From: Sporosarcina luteola | GTDB taxonomy: Bacteria > Bacillota > Bacilli > Bacillales_A > Planococcaceae | DNA length: 64,000 bases | NCBI RefSeq assembly: GCF_007991495.1 | Contig: NZ_BJYL01000004.1 | Coordinates: 124,001-188,000, forward strand | Direction: 5' to 3' | Part shown: piece by piece, positions 8,200-16,772 of the stretch | How positions within the stretch are numbered: the stretch's first letter is position 1 | How the letters are laid out: each line of letters starts with the position of its first letter | The notes under the pieces: generated by a model | Databases searched by the model: none | Told to the model about the DNA's origin: nothing | Seen by the model: the letters and a program-made list of their open reading frames with translations, nothing else | Translations under genes and position numbers: made by a program

Positions 8200-11100
8200 C
8201 TATCCAAGCATCTCTGCCGGAACTTCTGACAGTTTTACTGAAATTAGCTTCGAGACGCCCGATTCTTGCATCGTAATACCATACAAAACATCCGCTCCTT
8301 CCATCGTACCTTTACGATGAGTAATGACGATGAATTGTGTATTGTCCGAGAACTTCTTCAAATACTTACTGTACCGGATGACATTCGCTTCGTCGAGCGC
8401 CGCCTCTACCTCATCTAAAATACAGAAAGGGACTGGCCGGACTTCTATAATTGAAAACAGTAAAGTAATCGCCGTAAGCGCACGTTCTCCGCCGGATAAC
8501 AGACTTAAGTTTTGCAATTTTTTACCAGGTGGTCGGGCAACTATTTCCACACCGGTTTCCAGTAGATTATCAGGCTGCGTAAGAATCAAATCTGCATCTC
8601 CCCCGCCGAACATCTCCTTAAAGACCGTATGGAATCGACTTCTAACAGCATTGAAAGTCGTACCAAAGCGCATTTCCATTTCCTTATCCATTTCAGACAT
8701 CGCTTCGTTCAATGTGTTTTTTGCTTCCAGCAGATCATTTCGTTGCTCAGTAAGAAATGCATGGCGTTCAGAAACTTCTTTGAACTCCTGGATAGCACTT
8801 GGGTTAACCGAACCTAGCGATTCCCGTTCTTCTTTCAGGTGTGTCACCCGATTTCTTGTCTGTTCAACATCAAAATTATTTTCAATCTCACTGCTAAAGT
8901 CTGGATAAAGTCCATATTCATCTAACAATCGATTTGTAATAGATTCATATTTCACTTCAAGTCGTGAAACGGTTACGTTGATTTCGTTTAAAGCCGAAAC
9001 GGCCTTCCCCTCGTCGATCCGTAGTTGCTTCAATGAATATTCCTGTTCATCCAGAGTATCTGCAATCCGATTCCGATTTGCCCTTTCATCCATCAGCGAT
9101 TTTTCAATCGATGATTTTTCAGATGCTGATCGTTCGATATTGGCTGTAATTTCTTCCGGTGTAAGCTCTATTCCATCTTCATGTTCGGAATATAACAGTT
9201 GATCGGCCGTTAAAGCGGATATCTTTTGTTCAAGATGAACAAGCGTTTCTTCCATCTCCGCAATAGATGACTGCTGATGACCTTTCTGTTCCCGATGGAT
9301 TGCCGCTTGCTCCCTTAGCTCACTATTTCTAGCCATTAGGGCAGCTTCCTCATTACGTCTATCGGCAGCTAGGCGTTCTAACGTCTCAACTTCCTTTTGT
9401 GTGGAAGCCAGTGTTGACTTTACCATTGCATGTTCCTCAAGCAATGCCGATTTCTTATTTGCCAATTCTGCACCGACGTTTTCAGCACCAGCCTTGCCTT
9501 TTTCCGCCAGTGAGATTTGTGATTCAAGTGCTCTCACTTCCATATCCATTTCACGAAGACCCGAATCTACAGAAGATTGTTCTTCACGAAAACCCTCTAG
9601 CTGTTGGCGGAATCTTTCCGTATCATGCATGTGTTGGGCGACAGCCATTTTTGAATCACCCATTTTTTTCGTCGCGGTTTCAATCGATGTCGCCATGCGT
9701 TCAATCTGGGCGCTTAACGTTTCCAGTTCCGCCTTTCTAGAAAAAACGGATGATTGTCCTTTAGCCCCTCCGCCAGTGAGAGAACCGCCGGCATTCACGA
9801 CATCGCCGTCAAGTGTAACGATTCGATATTTATAATCCAACGTTTTTGCAATTGCCGAGGCGCCAGCCAACGACTTTGCGACGACAGTCATACCAAGTAG
9901 GTTTTCAGTTATGATTTTAAAGGCATTATCGGTTTGTACAAGTTGCTCAGCCGTTCCCACGAACTCGGGATGTTGTTCAGCGATGCGAAGAGATGCAGAT
10001 GGAAGCCTCCTTGGTCTCATGACATCCCGAGGAAGGAATGTTGCCCGGCCCGCATTCCTTTGCTTCAAATAACCGATAGCATTCCTTGCTTCCGCCTCTG
10101 TTGATGTGACTATATGCTGTGCCGCACCACCTAAAGCCGTTTCTATCGCTTTGATGTAAGGATCCGCTATCGTAATCAGCTCAGCGACAGCACCGTCCAC
10201 ACCACGCAATCTTCCTTCCTTATTTGCAATGAGTACAGATCTTACCCCAGAATAAAAACCTGAGAATTCCGCCTCTAAACTTTTAAGTGCACGCAATCTT
10301 CCTTGCATTTCAGATTGTTTATTCAAAGCGTTTTGCATGAACTGCTGTTGGTTTTTTAAATCCTTATCCGATTCCTCATAACATTTTTCTGAGTTTCTGT
10401 ATGCGGCTTCCACTTGCTCCCTTTTAGCCTTCAAAGACGCAATTACTTTTAGTTGCATTGATCTTTTTTCATTCACTTCATGAAGTTTCGCTTTTAAAAC
10501 AGAGGTTTGTTCCAATATCCTGTCGGTTGAATTCTTTTCGCCCTGCAACCGTTCTTCAATATGCTTCAAATCGTTTCTAATTGTCGCCTCTTCATTCAAA
10601 AGGTCGATATATGTTGATTTTAATTCATCAATTTCTTTTTCAGTCTCTTTCACTGACCTTTTAAGAATTTGTGAAATCTCGTTCATTTCGGTTTGGATTA
10701 TCTCCAGCTTGGAGTTAGTGCTATCCATCTTCTCTTTCAAAGCCGATAACTTGACTAAGAAAACGTCTTTGTCCTTTTGGGCAGCAGCCAACTCTTTGTT
10801 AATGCGAATTATATGTTGCTCGGTATTCTTTTGCTTTTCAATTGTTAAAAGGCGCCGACCTTCCCACTTTTCAGTTTCAGCACTTAGTTCAACCAATTGC
10901 TTTTGAAGTAGTTCAATTTTTCTATCAGTATTTGCCAATTGATTTTTCAGCACATTTGAATTTTGCTCGGCCTTTGCAATTTCTGATTCAATTCCACTTC
11001 GCTGTCTCTTTTTTTCATCGAGAAGCGCTGTTTTCGCTAGTAATGATTCGCGAAATTTGGCTCCATCATAATTAAGTAGACGTACATCCGCTTCCCTAAT

Positions 11101-11763
11101 TTCAGCGGATAGAACTTTATATTTTTCGGCAGCCTCTGCATTTTTTTCAAGCGGACCGATTCTTACATCCAATTCCTTCAAAATATCAAGGACACGATCC
11201 AAATTATCTTCCGTTTCAAAAAGCTTATGTTCGGCTTTTCTTTTCCGGGTTTTATATTTCAATACACCCGCCGCTTCGTCAAAAATACTTCTTCGATCTT
11301 CAGGTCGGCTGTTTAAAATTTCATCAACACGGCCCTGGGATATGATGGAAAAGGCCTCTTTTCCCAATCCCGAATCCATGAAGACATCATTAATATCCTT
11401 TAGTCGACATTGCTGACCGTTCAACAAATAATTACTTTCACCTGAGCGAAAAACACGCCGACTAACACTTATTTCCGTATAATCCAGCGGAAATAGCCCA
11501 TTTGTATTATCGAGGATGAGTGTCACCTCGGCAAAATTCAGTGGCTTGCGAGAATCACTGCCTGCGAAAATCACGTCTTCCATTTTGGCGCCACGCAAAG
11601 ATTTAGCCGATTGTTCTCCTAGTACCCAACGGATTGCATCAGTAATATTGCTTTTTCCGCTGCCATTAGGTCCGACAATAGCAGTCACACCCGGTACAAA
11701 ATCAATGCCAATGCGCTCGGCAAATGATTTGAATCCGATAATCTCTACTCTTTTAAGAAACAC
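8200..11763 (-). CDS. smc: Chromosome partition protein SMC
   Basis: SMC is the ATPase of the bacterial condensin that, with ScpA and ScpB, compacts and segregates the chromosome. The 1187 residues show the full architecture: Walker A GPNGSGKSN near 32-40; coiled coil to about 510; a hinge opening near GVDGAVAELITIADPYI; the return coil; the ABC signature LSGGERALTA near 1090; and Walker B FCILDEVEAALDE. The start is GTG with GGAG 8 bases upstream. It is two bases after rnc and runs into ftsY. Confidence 0.98.
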   Translation of the reverse strand: MFLKRVEIIGFKSFAERIGIDFVPGVTAIVGPNGSGKSNITDAIRWVLGEQSAKSLRGAKMEDVIFAGSDSRKPLNFAEVTLILDNTNGLFPLDYTEISVSRRVFRSGESNYLLNGQQCRLKDINDVFMDSGLGKEAFSIISQGRVDEILNSRPEDRRSIFDEAAGVLKYKTRKRKAEHKLFETEDNLDRVLDILKELDVRIGPLEKNAEAAEKYKVLSAEIREADVRLLNYDGAKFRESLLAKTALLDEKKRQRSGIESEIAKAEQNSNVLKNQLANTDRKIELLQKQLVELSAETEKWEGRRLLTIEKQKNTEQHIIRINKELAAAQKDKDVFLVKLSALKEKMDSTNSKLEIIQTEMNEISQILKRSVKETEKEIDELKSTYIDLLNEEATIRNDLKHIEERLQGEKNSTDRILEQTSVLKAKLHEVNEKRSMQLKVIASLKAKREQVEAAYRNSEKCYEESDKDLKNQQQFMQNALNKQSEMQGRLRALKSLEAEFSGFYSGVRSVLIANKEGRLRGVDGAVAELITIADPYIKAIETALGGAAQHIVTSTEAEARNAIGYLKQRNAGRATFLPRDVMRPRRLPSASLRIAEQHPEFVGTAEQLVQTDNAFKIITENLLGMTVVAKSLAGASAIAKTLDYKYRIVTLDGDVVNAGGSLTGGGAKGQSSVFSRKAELETLSAQIERMATSIETATKKMGDSKMAVAQHMHDTERFRQQLEGFREEQSSVDSGLREMDMEVRALESQISLAEKGKAGAENVGAELANKKSALLEEHAMVKSTLASTQKEVETLERLAADRRNEEAALMARNSELREQAAIHREQKGHQQSSIAEMEETLVHLEQKISALTADQLLYSEHEDGIELTPEEITANIERSASEKSSIEKSLMDERANRNRIADTLDEQEYSLKQLRIDEGKAVSALNEINVTVSRLEVKYESITNRLLDEYGLYPDFSSEIENNFDVEQTRNRVTHLKEERESLGSVNPSAIQEFKEVSERHAFLTEQRNDLLEAKNTLNEAMSEMDKEMEMRFGTTFNAVRSRFHTVFKEMFGGGDADLILTQPDNLLETGVEIVARPPGKKLQNLSLLSGGERALTAITLLFSIIEVRPVPFCILDEVEAALDEANVIRYSKYLKKFSDNTQFIVITHRKGTMEGADVLYGITMQESGVSKLISVKLSEVPAEMLG

Positions 11764-11765
11764 AA

Positions 11766-12533
11766 TCAGTTCTCCCCTTCGGCCTCAATTCCTTTTAATA
11801 CTTGGATGGCTTGACGGGCCGCTTCCTGCTCGGCTTCTTTTTTTGACCTTCCGATTCCCATACCTAATTCGCGGTCTTCCAATCTCACGACGGTGACAAA
11901 CTTTTTCGCATGCGCTGGACCTTTCTCTTCGATGATTTCATAATTTAAGTTGCCGCTGTTTGTCTGTTGAATAATCTCCTGCAAGCGACTTTTATAATCC
12001 ATCACATGCGAAAAAGCACCGTCTCCAATTTTCGGGAACACAATCTTTTCAAGGAAGCCCGTGACCGGTTCCATCCCTTGATCCAAAAATAAGGCTCCAA
12101 TATAGGCTTCAAAAACATCCGCTAGCAGTGCAGGTCGCATCCTGCCGCCAGTTTGCTCCTCACCTTTGCCAAGTAGTATGTAATCTCCAAAATGAAGTTC
12201 ATTGGAAAACTTAACAAGTGACGGTTCACAAACGATTGCCGCTCTTAGCTTCGTCAGTTCACCTTCGCTCATATTCGGCTCGGTTGCATAAAGAAAACGT
12301 GAAACTCCAAGTTCCAAAACGGCATCGCCTAGAAATTCCAGTCTTTCGTTATCAGAGAAGTTTTTTCGACGATGTTCATTTACGTAAGAAGAATGGGTAA
12401 ATGCATTGTAGAGGAATGACTCATCTTTAAAGAATATATTCAAGCGTTTTTGTAGGTCTTCAAATTTCCTTCGCACTTCAGCTGGAAGGGGCATGTTTAC
12501 ATTTTTATTTTTTTGCTTCGGTTTTGGATTCAT
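11766..12533 (-). CDS. rnc: Ribonuclease III
   Basis: RNase III cleaves double-stranded RNA, including rRNA precursors and, in Bacillus, the scRNA precursor. The catalytic domain contains [14 protein letters not shown], and a dsRNA-binding domain occupies about the last 75 residues ([12 protein letters not shown] to the C-terminus). The ATG at 12533 follows AAAGG by about 10 bases; a GTG six codons upstream has no good site. The gene is 255 codons and begins the rnc-smc-ftsY-ylxM-ffh group after the acpP terminator. Confidence 0.95.
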   Translation of the reverse strand: MNPKPKQKNKNVNMPLPAEVRRKFEDLQKRLNIFFKDESFLYNAFTHSSYVNEHRRKNFSDNERLEFLGDAVLELGVSRFLYATEPNMSEGELTKLRAAIVCEPSLVKFSNELHFGDYILLGKGEEQTGGRMRPALLADVFEAYIGALFLDQGMEPVTGFLEKIVFPKIGDGAFSHVMDYKSRLQEIIQQTNSGNLNYEIIEEKGPAHAKKFVTVVRLEDRELGMGIGRSKKEAEQEAARQAIQVLKGIEAEGEN

Positions 12534-12599
12534 CAAGATTCTGCCTTTCACTTCGTAGTTCCTTTAATTTTACACGGTTCGCGCCATACATGCAAAACC

Positions 12600-12650
12600 A
12601 AAAAGAGATACTTTCATACCTTTTCTATTAAGAAAGGATGAAAGCATCTC
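12600..12650 (-). terminator. Intrinsic terminator after acpP
   Basis: The minus-strand RNA folds as GAGATGCTTTCAT with CCTTT pairing to AAAGG and ATGAAAG.ATCTC, followed by TTTTTGG. It ends the fapR-to-acpP operon before rnc. A second, weaker hairpin (GTTC..TTACGC/GCGTA..GAAC) lies at about 12658-12697. Confidence 0.8.
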
Positions 12651-12714
12651 GATGGAAGTTCGTTTACATACGCATGAAGCGTAATTGAACTCTTTTTTGG
12701 AGATTACGATAAGA

Positions 12715-12948
12715 TTAATTCACTTTTTCTTCGATATACTTTACAGCATCACCGACAGTTCCGATCTTTTCAGCGTCATCATCGGAAATTTCCATATCGA
12801 ATTCATCTTCTAATTCCATTACAAGCTCAACGACATCCAAAGAGTCTGCGCCGAGATCATCACGGAAAGAAGCTTCAGGTTTCACTTCGCTTTCATCGAC
12901 ACCAAGACGGTCGACAACCACTTTCGTTACTCGTTCAAGTACTGACAA
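12715..12948 (-). CDS. acpP: Acyl carrier protein
   Basis: ACP carries growing acyl chains on a phosphopantetheine arm in type II fatty-acid synthesis. The serine that receives the arm is in [18 protein letters not shown]. With a TTG start at 12948 the protein has 77 residues (MSVLERVTK...), matching Bacillus ACP; GGGAGG is 8 bases upstream of that TTG, while the in-frame GTG at 12957 overlaps it. It is last in the fap operon but is separated from fabG by three tandem structured repeats. Confidence 0.95.
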   Translation of the reverse strand: MSVLERVTKVVVDRLGVDESEVKPEASFRDDLGADSLDVVELVMELEDEFDMEISDDDAEKIGTVGDAVKYIEEKVN

Positions 12949-12968
12949 AACATTCACCTCCCCTCAAG

Positions 12969-13085
12969 AAAAGCGTAGGGCGGCGTTTAGATGCGACAGG
13001 CGCTGGAGGGCAGAAGTTAAAGGCGCTCTTTGCCTTTACCTTCTGCCCGAAGCGACCCGAGCAGCTGCCGCCCGCAGCTGGACAA
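12969..13085. repeat. Family A stem-loop repeat (copy 2, tandem array unit 1)
   Basis: Plus-strand outer stem GGGCGGC/GCCGCCC, second stem AGATGC/GCAGCT (one mismatch), inner stems CGCT/AGCG and GGGCAGAAG/CTTCTGCCC, with apical AAAGGC/GCCTTT. It has the shared CGACAGGC and GACCCGAG blocks and ends in AGCTGGACA. It is the unit nearest acpP, ending the leader about 20 bases before the acpP start. Confidence 0.8.
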
Positions 13086-13089
13086 AACG

Positions 13090-13208
13090 AAAAGCGTAGG
13101 GCGCTTGCTTAGCCCCGACAAGCGCTGGAGGGCTTGAAATAAAGGCGCTCTTTGCCTTTATCTTCAAGACCGAAGCGACTCGAGGGGCTAGCGCCCGAAG
13201 CTGGACAA
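13090..13208. repeat. Family A stem-loop repeat (copy 3, tandem array unit 2)
   Basis: Outer stem GGGCGC/GCGCCC, second stem AGCCCC/GGGGCT, inner stems CGCT/AGCG and GGGCTTGAA/TTCAAGACC, apical TAAAGGC/GCCTTTA. Compared with unit 1, the second-stem bases differ on both sides in a compensating way. It uses the same CGCT-type inner stem as unit 1. Confidence 0.8.
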
Positions 13209-13211
13209 CAA

Positions 13212-13331
13212 GAAAAGCGTAAGCGGCCTGCTTAGGTGCGACAGGCATAAGACAGACCGGCGAAGCGGCGCTTTTTGCCGCACAGCTGGACTGGCTTATG
13301 ACCCGAGCACCTGGCCGCTGAAGCTGGACAC
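13212..13331. repeat. Family A stem-loop repeat (copy 4, tandem array unit 3)
   Basis: Outer stem AGCGGCC/GGCCGCT, second stem AGGTGC/GCACCT, inner stem CATAAG/CTTATG with apical GCGGC/GCCGC. The inner part is of the CATAAG type seen at 2478, 22961 and 61113, unlike the two neighbouring units. The array therefore combines two subtypes and is not a simple recent triplication. Confidence 0.8.
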
Positions 13332-13348
13332 TAAAAATACAACGATAC

Positions 13349-14095
13349 TTACATCACCATACCGCCATCAACATGAATTGTCTGCCCGGTTATATAATTT
13401 GCATCGTTAGACAACAGGAATGCAACAGCTCCTGCAACGTCTTCTGAAGAGCCGAGTTTTCCTAATGGAATTGCTGACAGCATTTGCGTCTTCACTTCTT
13501 CAGGAAGCGCGTCTGTCATATCGGTCGTAATAAATCCAGGGGCGACTGCATTAACCGTAATGTTACGGGTTGCCAATTCCTTTGCAGTTGTCTTCGTCAA
13601 TCCGATAACTCCCGCTTTCGCGGCTACATAGTTCGCCTGTCCCGGGTTGCCGATGACGCCGACAATGGATGCTAGATTGACGATTTTCCCCGCACGTTGC
13701 TTCATCATTTGCCGCGTAACAGCTTTTGTGCATAGGAAGACACCTTTTAAGTTGATGTTGATGACATCATCCCATTCGTCTTCTTTCATGCGCATCAAAA
13801 GATTATCCCTTGTAATTCCGGCATTGTTTACTAGGAAATCGATTGAACCGAAGTTTTCCATTGTAGCGTCAATCATTTGTTTCACTTGATCCGCATCCGA
13901 AACATTTGCCTGGATTGCAAAGGCTTCACTACCCGAATCCTTAATGATTTGCACTACTTCATCGGCTTTTTCTTTGCTGCCGCTATAATTCACAGCAACT
14001 CTAGCCCCTTCTTTGCCTAACAGGATCGCAATCTCTCGTCCAATCCCTCGGGATGCCCCCGTAACAATTGCCGTCTTCCCATCAAATCTACCCAT
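13349..14095 (-). CDS. fabG: 3-oxoacyl-[ACP] reductase
   Basis: FabG reduces 3-oxoacyl-ACP to 3-hydroxyacyl-ACP with NADPH in fatty-acid elongation. It is a classical short-chain dehydrogenase of 248 residues: the nucleotide-binding [12 protein letters not shown] (13-24), NNAGIT, and the Ser-Tyr-Lys catalytic set in [23 protein letters not shown]. It begins 3 bases after fabD with an AGGGTGG site. A 400-base array of structured repeats follows before acpP, an unusual insertion inside this operon. Confidence 0.96.
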   Translation of the reverse strand: MGRFDGKTAIVTGASRGIGREIAILLGKEGARVAVNYSGSKEKADEVVQIIKDSGSEAFAIQANVSDADQVKQMIDATMENFGSIDFLVNNAGITRDNLLMRMKEDEWDDVININLKGVFLCTKAVTRQMMKQRAGKIVNLASIVGVIGNPGQANYVAAKAGVIGLTKTTAKELATRNITVNAVAPGFITTDMTDALPEEVKTQMLSAIPLGKLGSSEDVAGAVAFLLSNDANYITGQTIHVDGGMVM

Positions 14096-14098
14096 TCC

Positions 14099-15037
14099 TT
14101 ACCACCCTTTCGATGCTTCAATCGCCGCTTGCAACGTTTCCTCATCATAAACAGGAATCACTGTGACGGATCTATCGATTTTCTTCACAAGTCCGCTAAG
14201 TACTTTACCAGGTCCACATTCAATGAAATGCGTCACTCCATGTTTGATCAACTGGCGGACGGAATCTTCCCAGAGAACCGGAGAATACAATTGTTCAACG
14301 AGGAGTTGTTTGACCTTCTCCTGATCTGTAACTGCTGCGGCATTCACATTCGCAATGACAGGAATTGATGCTTCTTTCATTTCCAACTCATCCAATGCGT
14401 TTTTTAGTCGTTCTGCTGCTGGTTTCATAAGTGACGAATGGAACGGACCGCTGACGTCAAGCGGAATCGCCCTTTTGGCTCCCGCTTCTTTTAAATCAAT
14501 ACAGGCTTTTTCGACCCCATTTTTCGTACCTGAAATGACAATTTGTCCTGGACAGTTCAAGTTTGCCGGTTGAACAGGATACCCTTCTGCCGTAATTGAA
14601 TCTGTCACTTCCTTTAACTTTTTGCCGTCGAGCCCAAGAATGGCTGCCATCGCACCCTGCCCCGCTGGAACTGCATCGTTCATGAATAATCCGCGTTTAC
14701 GGACTACTGAAACTCCGTCTTCGAATGATAAAACTCCTGAAGCGACAAGGGCTGTGTATTCCCCTAAGCTATGTCCTGCTGTGTATGCAGGTGTAATCCC
14801 CTCTTGGACGAGCCGGGAAGCGATCATGGCCCCGACTGTCAATAAAGCCGGTTGCGCGTTATATGTCAATGTGAGCTCTTCTTGCGGCCCATTTGAGATT
14901 AAGCCGCTTAACTTAAAGTTAAGCACATCATCCGCCTGTTCAAAAAAACGTTTACTATCCTCATGTTCCGCAAGCTCCACACCCATCCCGACAGATTGTG
15001 AACCTTGTCCCGGAAAAATAAAAGCAACTTTCGTCAT
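14099..15037 (-). CDS. fabD: Malonyl-CoA:ACP transacylase
   Basis: FabD transfers malonyl from CoA to ACP, supplying the chain-extension unit. The nucleophile serine is in the [14 protein letters not shown] elbow and the N-terminal [12 protein letters not shown] loop is intact. Its 312 residues are the family length. The ATG overlaps the plsX stop by four bases, so translation is coupled. It is under FapR control through the promoter at 16626-16681. Confidence 0.96.
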   Translation of the reverse strand: MTKVAFIFPGQGSQSVGMGVELAEHEDSKRFFEQADDVLNFKLSGLISNGPQEELTLTYNAQPALLTVGAMIASRLVQEGITPAYTAGHSLGEYTALVASGVLSFEDGVSVVRKRGLFMNDAVPAGQGAMAAILGLDGKKLKEVTDSITAEGYPVQPANLNCPGQIVISGTKNGVEKACIDLKEAGAKRAIPLDVSGPFHSSLMKPAAERLKNALDELEMKEASIPVIANVNAAAVTDQEKVKQLLVEQLYSPVLWEDSVRQLIKHGVTHFIECGPGKVLSGLVKKIDRSVTVIPVYDEETLQAAIEASKGW

Positions 15038-16029
15038 TCCGAACCCACCTTTCCGACCGTTTCTCTAATCGTTCCACATACATCGAATTCAACCATCGTT
15101 CTTGCTTGCCTAATGGCATTAAAAATCGCATTGGCATTGGATGAGCCGTGCGCCTTTATAACAGGGGAATTCAAACCGAAAAGGCCTGCACCACCATACT
15201 CTGTATAATCCATTTTTTTCTTTAATCCGCGAAGGCCGTCTTTGACCATTGCTGCCGACAACTTGGATTTCAATGAAGCGCCATATACTTCTTTCAACAT
15301 CGTAAAGAAGCCGGAAGCAGTACCTTCGATCGTCTTTAAAACCATATTTCCTGTAAAGCCGTCCGTAACGATAACATCGGCTTGTCCGCTCAATAATTCC
15401 CTTGACTCAATATTTCCGATAAAGTGAATCGGCGCTTCTGAAAGGAGGCCGAAAGCGGCTTTTGTCAATTCATTGCCTTTGCCTTCCTCAGTACCAATAT
15501 TTAAAAGTCCAACACGCGGCTTTTTTATGCCTCGAACTTTTTCTGCATAAATGCTTCCCATAATAGCGTATTGCTGTAATTGCACTGGTTTTGCATCCGC
15601 ATTCGCACCAACATCCAAAAAGACGAAACCTTTTCCATCAATCGTCGGAAGTGTTGGTGATAGCGCTGGACGGTCAATGCCTTCAATTCGACCGACGATG
15701 AATAGCCCGGCAGCCATCAATGCACCGGTATTCCCGGCAGAAACACATGCCTCTGCTTCCCCGTCTTTTACAGCTTGCGCCATCCGCACCATGGAAGCAT
15801 CTTTCTTTCTTCGAATTGCACGGACAGGCTCATCATCCGGTTCGATGATTTCCGTACAGTGAATCACTTTTAAACGGTCATGCCCCTTCATATAAGGAGC
15901 CATCTTCTCTTCATTTCCATAAATATGTATATGTATATCATCAAATTCCGCAAGGCTTTCAATAGCGCCGGCAATTATTTCTCCGGGCGCGTGGTCTCCG
16001 CCCATTCCATCTAAAGCTATGATCATCAT
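15034..16029 (-). CDS. plsX: Phosphate acyltransferase PlsX
   Basis: PlsX converts acyl-ACP to acyl-phosphate, the donor for PlsY in phosphatidic acid synthesis. The 331-residue protein starts with [16 protein letters not shown], the family signature, and contains [17 protein letters not shown] and [11 protein letters not shown]. Two adjacent ATGs (16029 and 16026) follow AGGAGG; the second has the better spacing. It overlaps the fapR stop and the fabD start, forming a tightly coupled operon. Confidence 0.96.
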   Translation of the reverse strand: MMIIALDGMGGDHAPGEIIAGAIESLAEFDDIHIHIYGNEEKMAPYMKGHDRLKVIHCTEIIEPDDEPVRAIRRKKDASMVRMAQAVKDGEAEACVSAGNTGALMAAGLFIVGRIEGIDRPALSPTLPTIDGKGFVFLDVGANADAKPVQLQQYAIMGSIYAEKVRGIKKPRVGLLNIGTEEGKGNELTKAAFGLLSEAPIHFIGNIESRELLSGQADVIVTDGFTGNMVLKTIEGTASGFFTMLKEVYGASLKSKLSAAMVKDGLRGLKKKMDYTEYGGAGLFGLNSPVIKAHGSSNANAIFNAIRQARTMVEFDVCGTIRETVGKVGSE

Positions 16030-16607
16030 GATTTCCTCCTGCTCTGATCCGTCGTCTGATACATTTCAAATTCCCCAGTAAAGACTGTTTCGTTCTCTAC
16101 AGTCGAGAAAACTTCAACGAAAGTCCTTTTGTCGTTCGAACGGTCCTTATCGACGATAGCGCGGGCAATAACGCGATCGCCTGCTTTGACAGGCCTCAGA
16201 AAATGGAGTGTCGAAGTGACAGTCAGGGCAAGATCGTCATCGAGAACCGCAACAGCTAATGAGTTCGCCTGTGCGAATAAATGATGTCCCCGAGCTATTC
16301 CATTCCGCTGAAAAACATGTTCTTCCGATACATCAAATATTGAAATTGCACGCTTATCCAATTCGATATCTACAATTTCTCCGATTACTTCATCAGATTG
16401 AAGTGATTTCACTTCGGCTTCCATCGTCCTTGCGGCGACAGTTTTCAACCTTTCGCGCAACTCAGGAATGCCACATTCCAATCGATCCAATCGGATTGTT
16501 TGTACACTTACGTTAAATTGCCTGGATAATTCTTCATCTGTCAGAAAAGGATTCTGTTCAAGGCTTATTCCAAGCTGGCGCTGCCTCTCCCTTTTTGGAA
16601 CTCTCAA
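16026..16607 (-). CDS. fapR: Fatty-acid and phospholipid synthesis repressor FapR
   Basis: FapR represses lipid-synthesis genes and is released from DNA by malonyl-CoA. An N-terminal helix-turn-helix (about 20-50: [22 protein letters not shown]) is followed by a linker and a hot-dog-fold effector domain (about 70-190). The TTG at 16607 is preferred because AAGGG is 8 bases upstream and it gives [10 protein letters not shown], like B. subtilis MRRNKRERQ; a GTG three codons earlier is less well placed. A palindromic operator precedes the gene, indicating autoregulation. Confidence 0.94.
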   Translation of the reverse strand: MRVPKRERQRQLGISLEQNPFLTDEELSRQFNVSVQTIRLDRLECGIPELRERLKTVAARTMEAEVKSLQSDEVIGEIVDIELDKRAISIFDVSEEHVFQRNGIARGHHLFAQANSLAVAVLDDDLALTVTSTLHFLRPVKAGDRVIARAIVDKDRSNDKRTFVEVFSTVENETVFTGEFEMYQTTDQSRRKS

Positions 16608-16625
16608 TGATTTCACCCTTCCGGA

Positions 16626-16642
16626 TTAGCACTTGGTACTAA
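16626..16642. promoter_or_regulatory. FapR operator
   Basis: A 17-base near-palindrome, TTAGCACTTGGTACTAA, sits just downstream of the candidate -10 box and 19 bases before the fapR start. It matches the known FapR site pattern of TTAGTAC and GTACTAA half-sites, with one changed base in the left half. Confidence 0.8.
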
Positions 16643-16651
16643 TACCAGTAT

Positions 16652-16681
16652 ATTATCATAGTTCTTGATTGATTTCTACAA
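16652..16681 (-). promoter_or_regulatory. Promoter of the fapR-plsX-fabD-fabG-acpP operon
   Basis: The minus strand has TTGTAG, 18 bases, then GATAAT (within TATGATAATATACT). The FapR operator follows directly, so bound repressor would block transcription initiation. Confidence 0.55.
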
Positions 16682-16711
16682 AAACCTGATTCAATGATTC
16701 TCCCTTAAAAA

Positions 16712-16754
16712 TCAAAAAAGGATTACAAGTTATAACTTCGCTTGTAATCCTTCT
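16712..16754 (-). terminator. Intrinsic terminator after recG
   Basis: The 12-base stem AAGGATTACAAG/CTTGTAATCCTT with an 11-base loop is followed by TTTTTTGATTTTT in minus-strand RNA. It ends the sdaAB-sdaAA-recG transcript before the fap promoter. Confidence 0.9.
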
Positions 16755-16772
16755 ATTGATCGTTTCTATTCT

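Noticed and set aside
13036..13248. Open frame of 70 codons on the minus strand in the repeat array, with two similar halves
   Set aside because: The peptide is just a translation of tandem family A hairpins, which explains its internal similarity; it has no ribosome-binding site and no conserved protein features.
12969..13331. Tandem repeats considered as a CRISPR array
   Set aside because: Units are about 120 bases, differ in sequence, have no unique spacers, and no cas genes are nearby.
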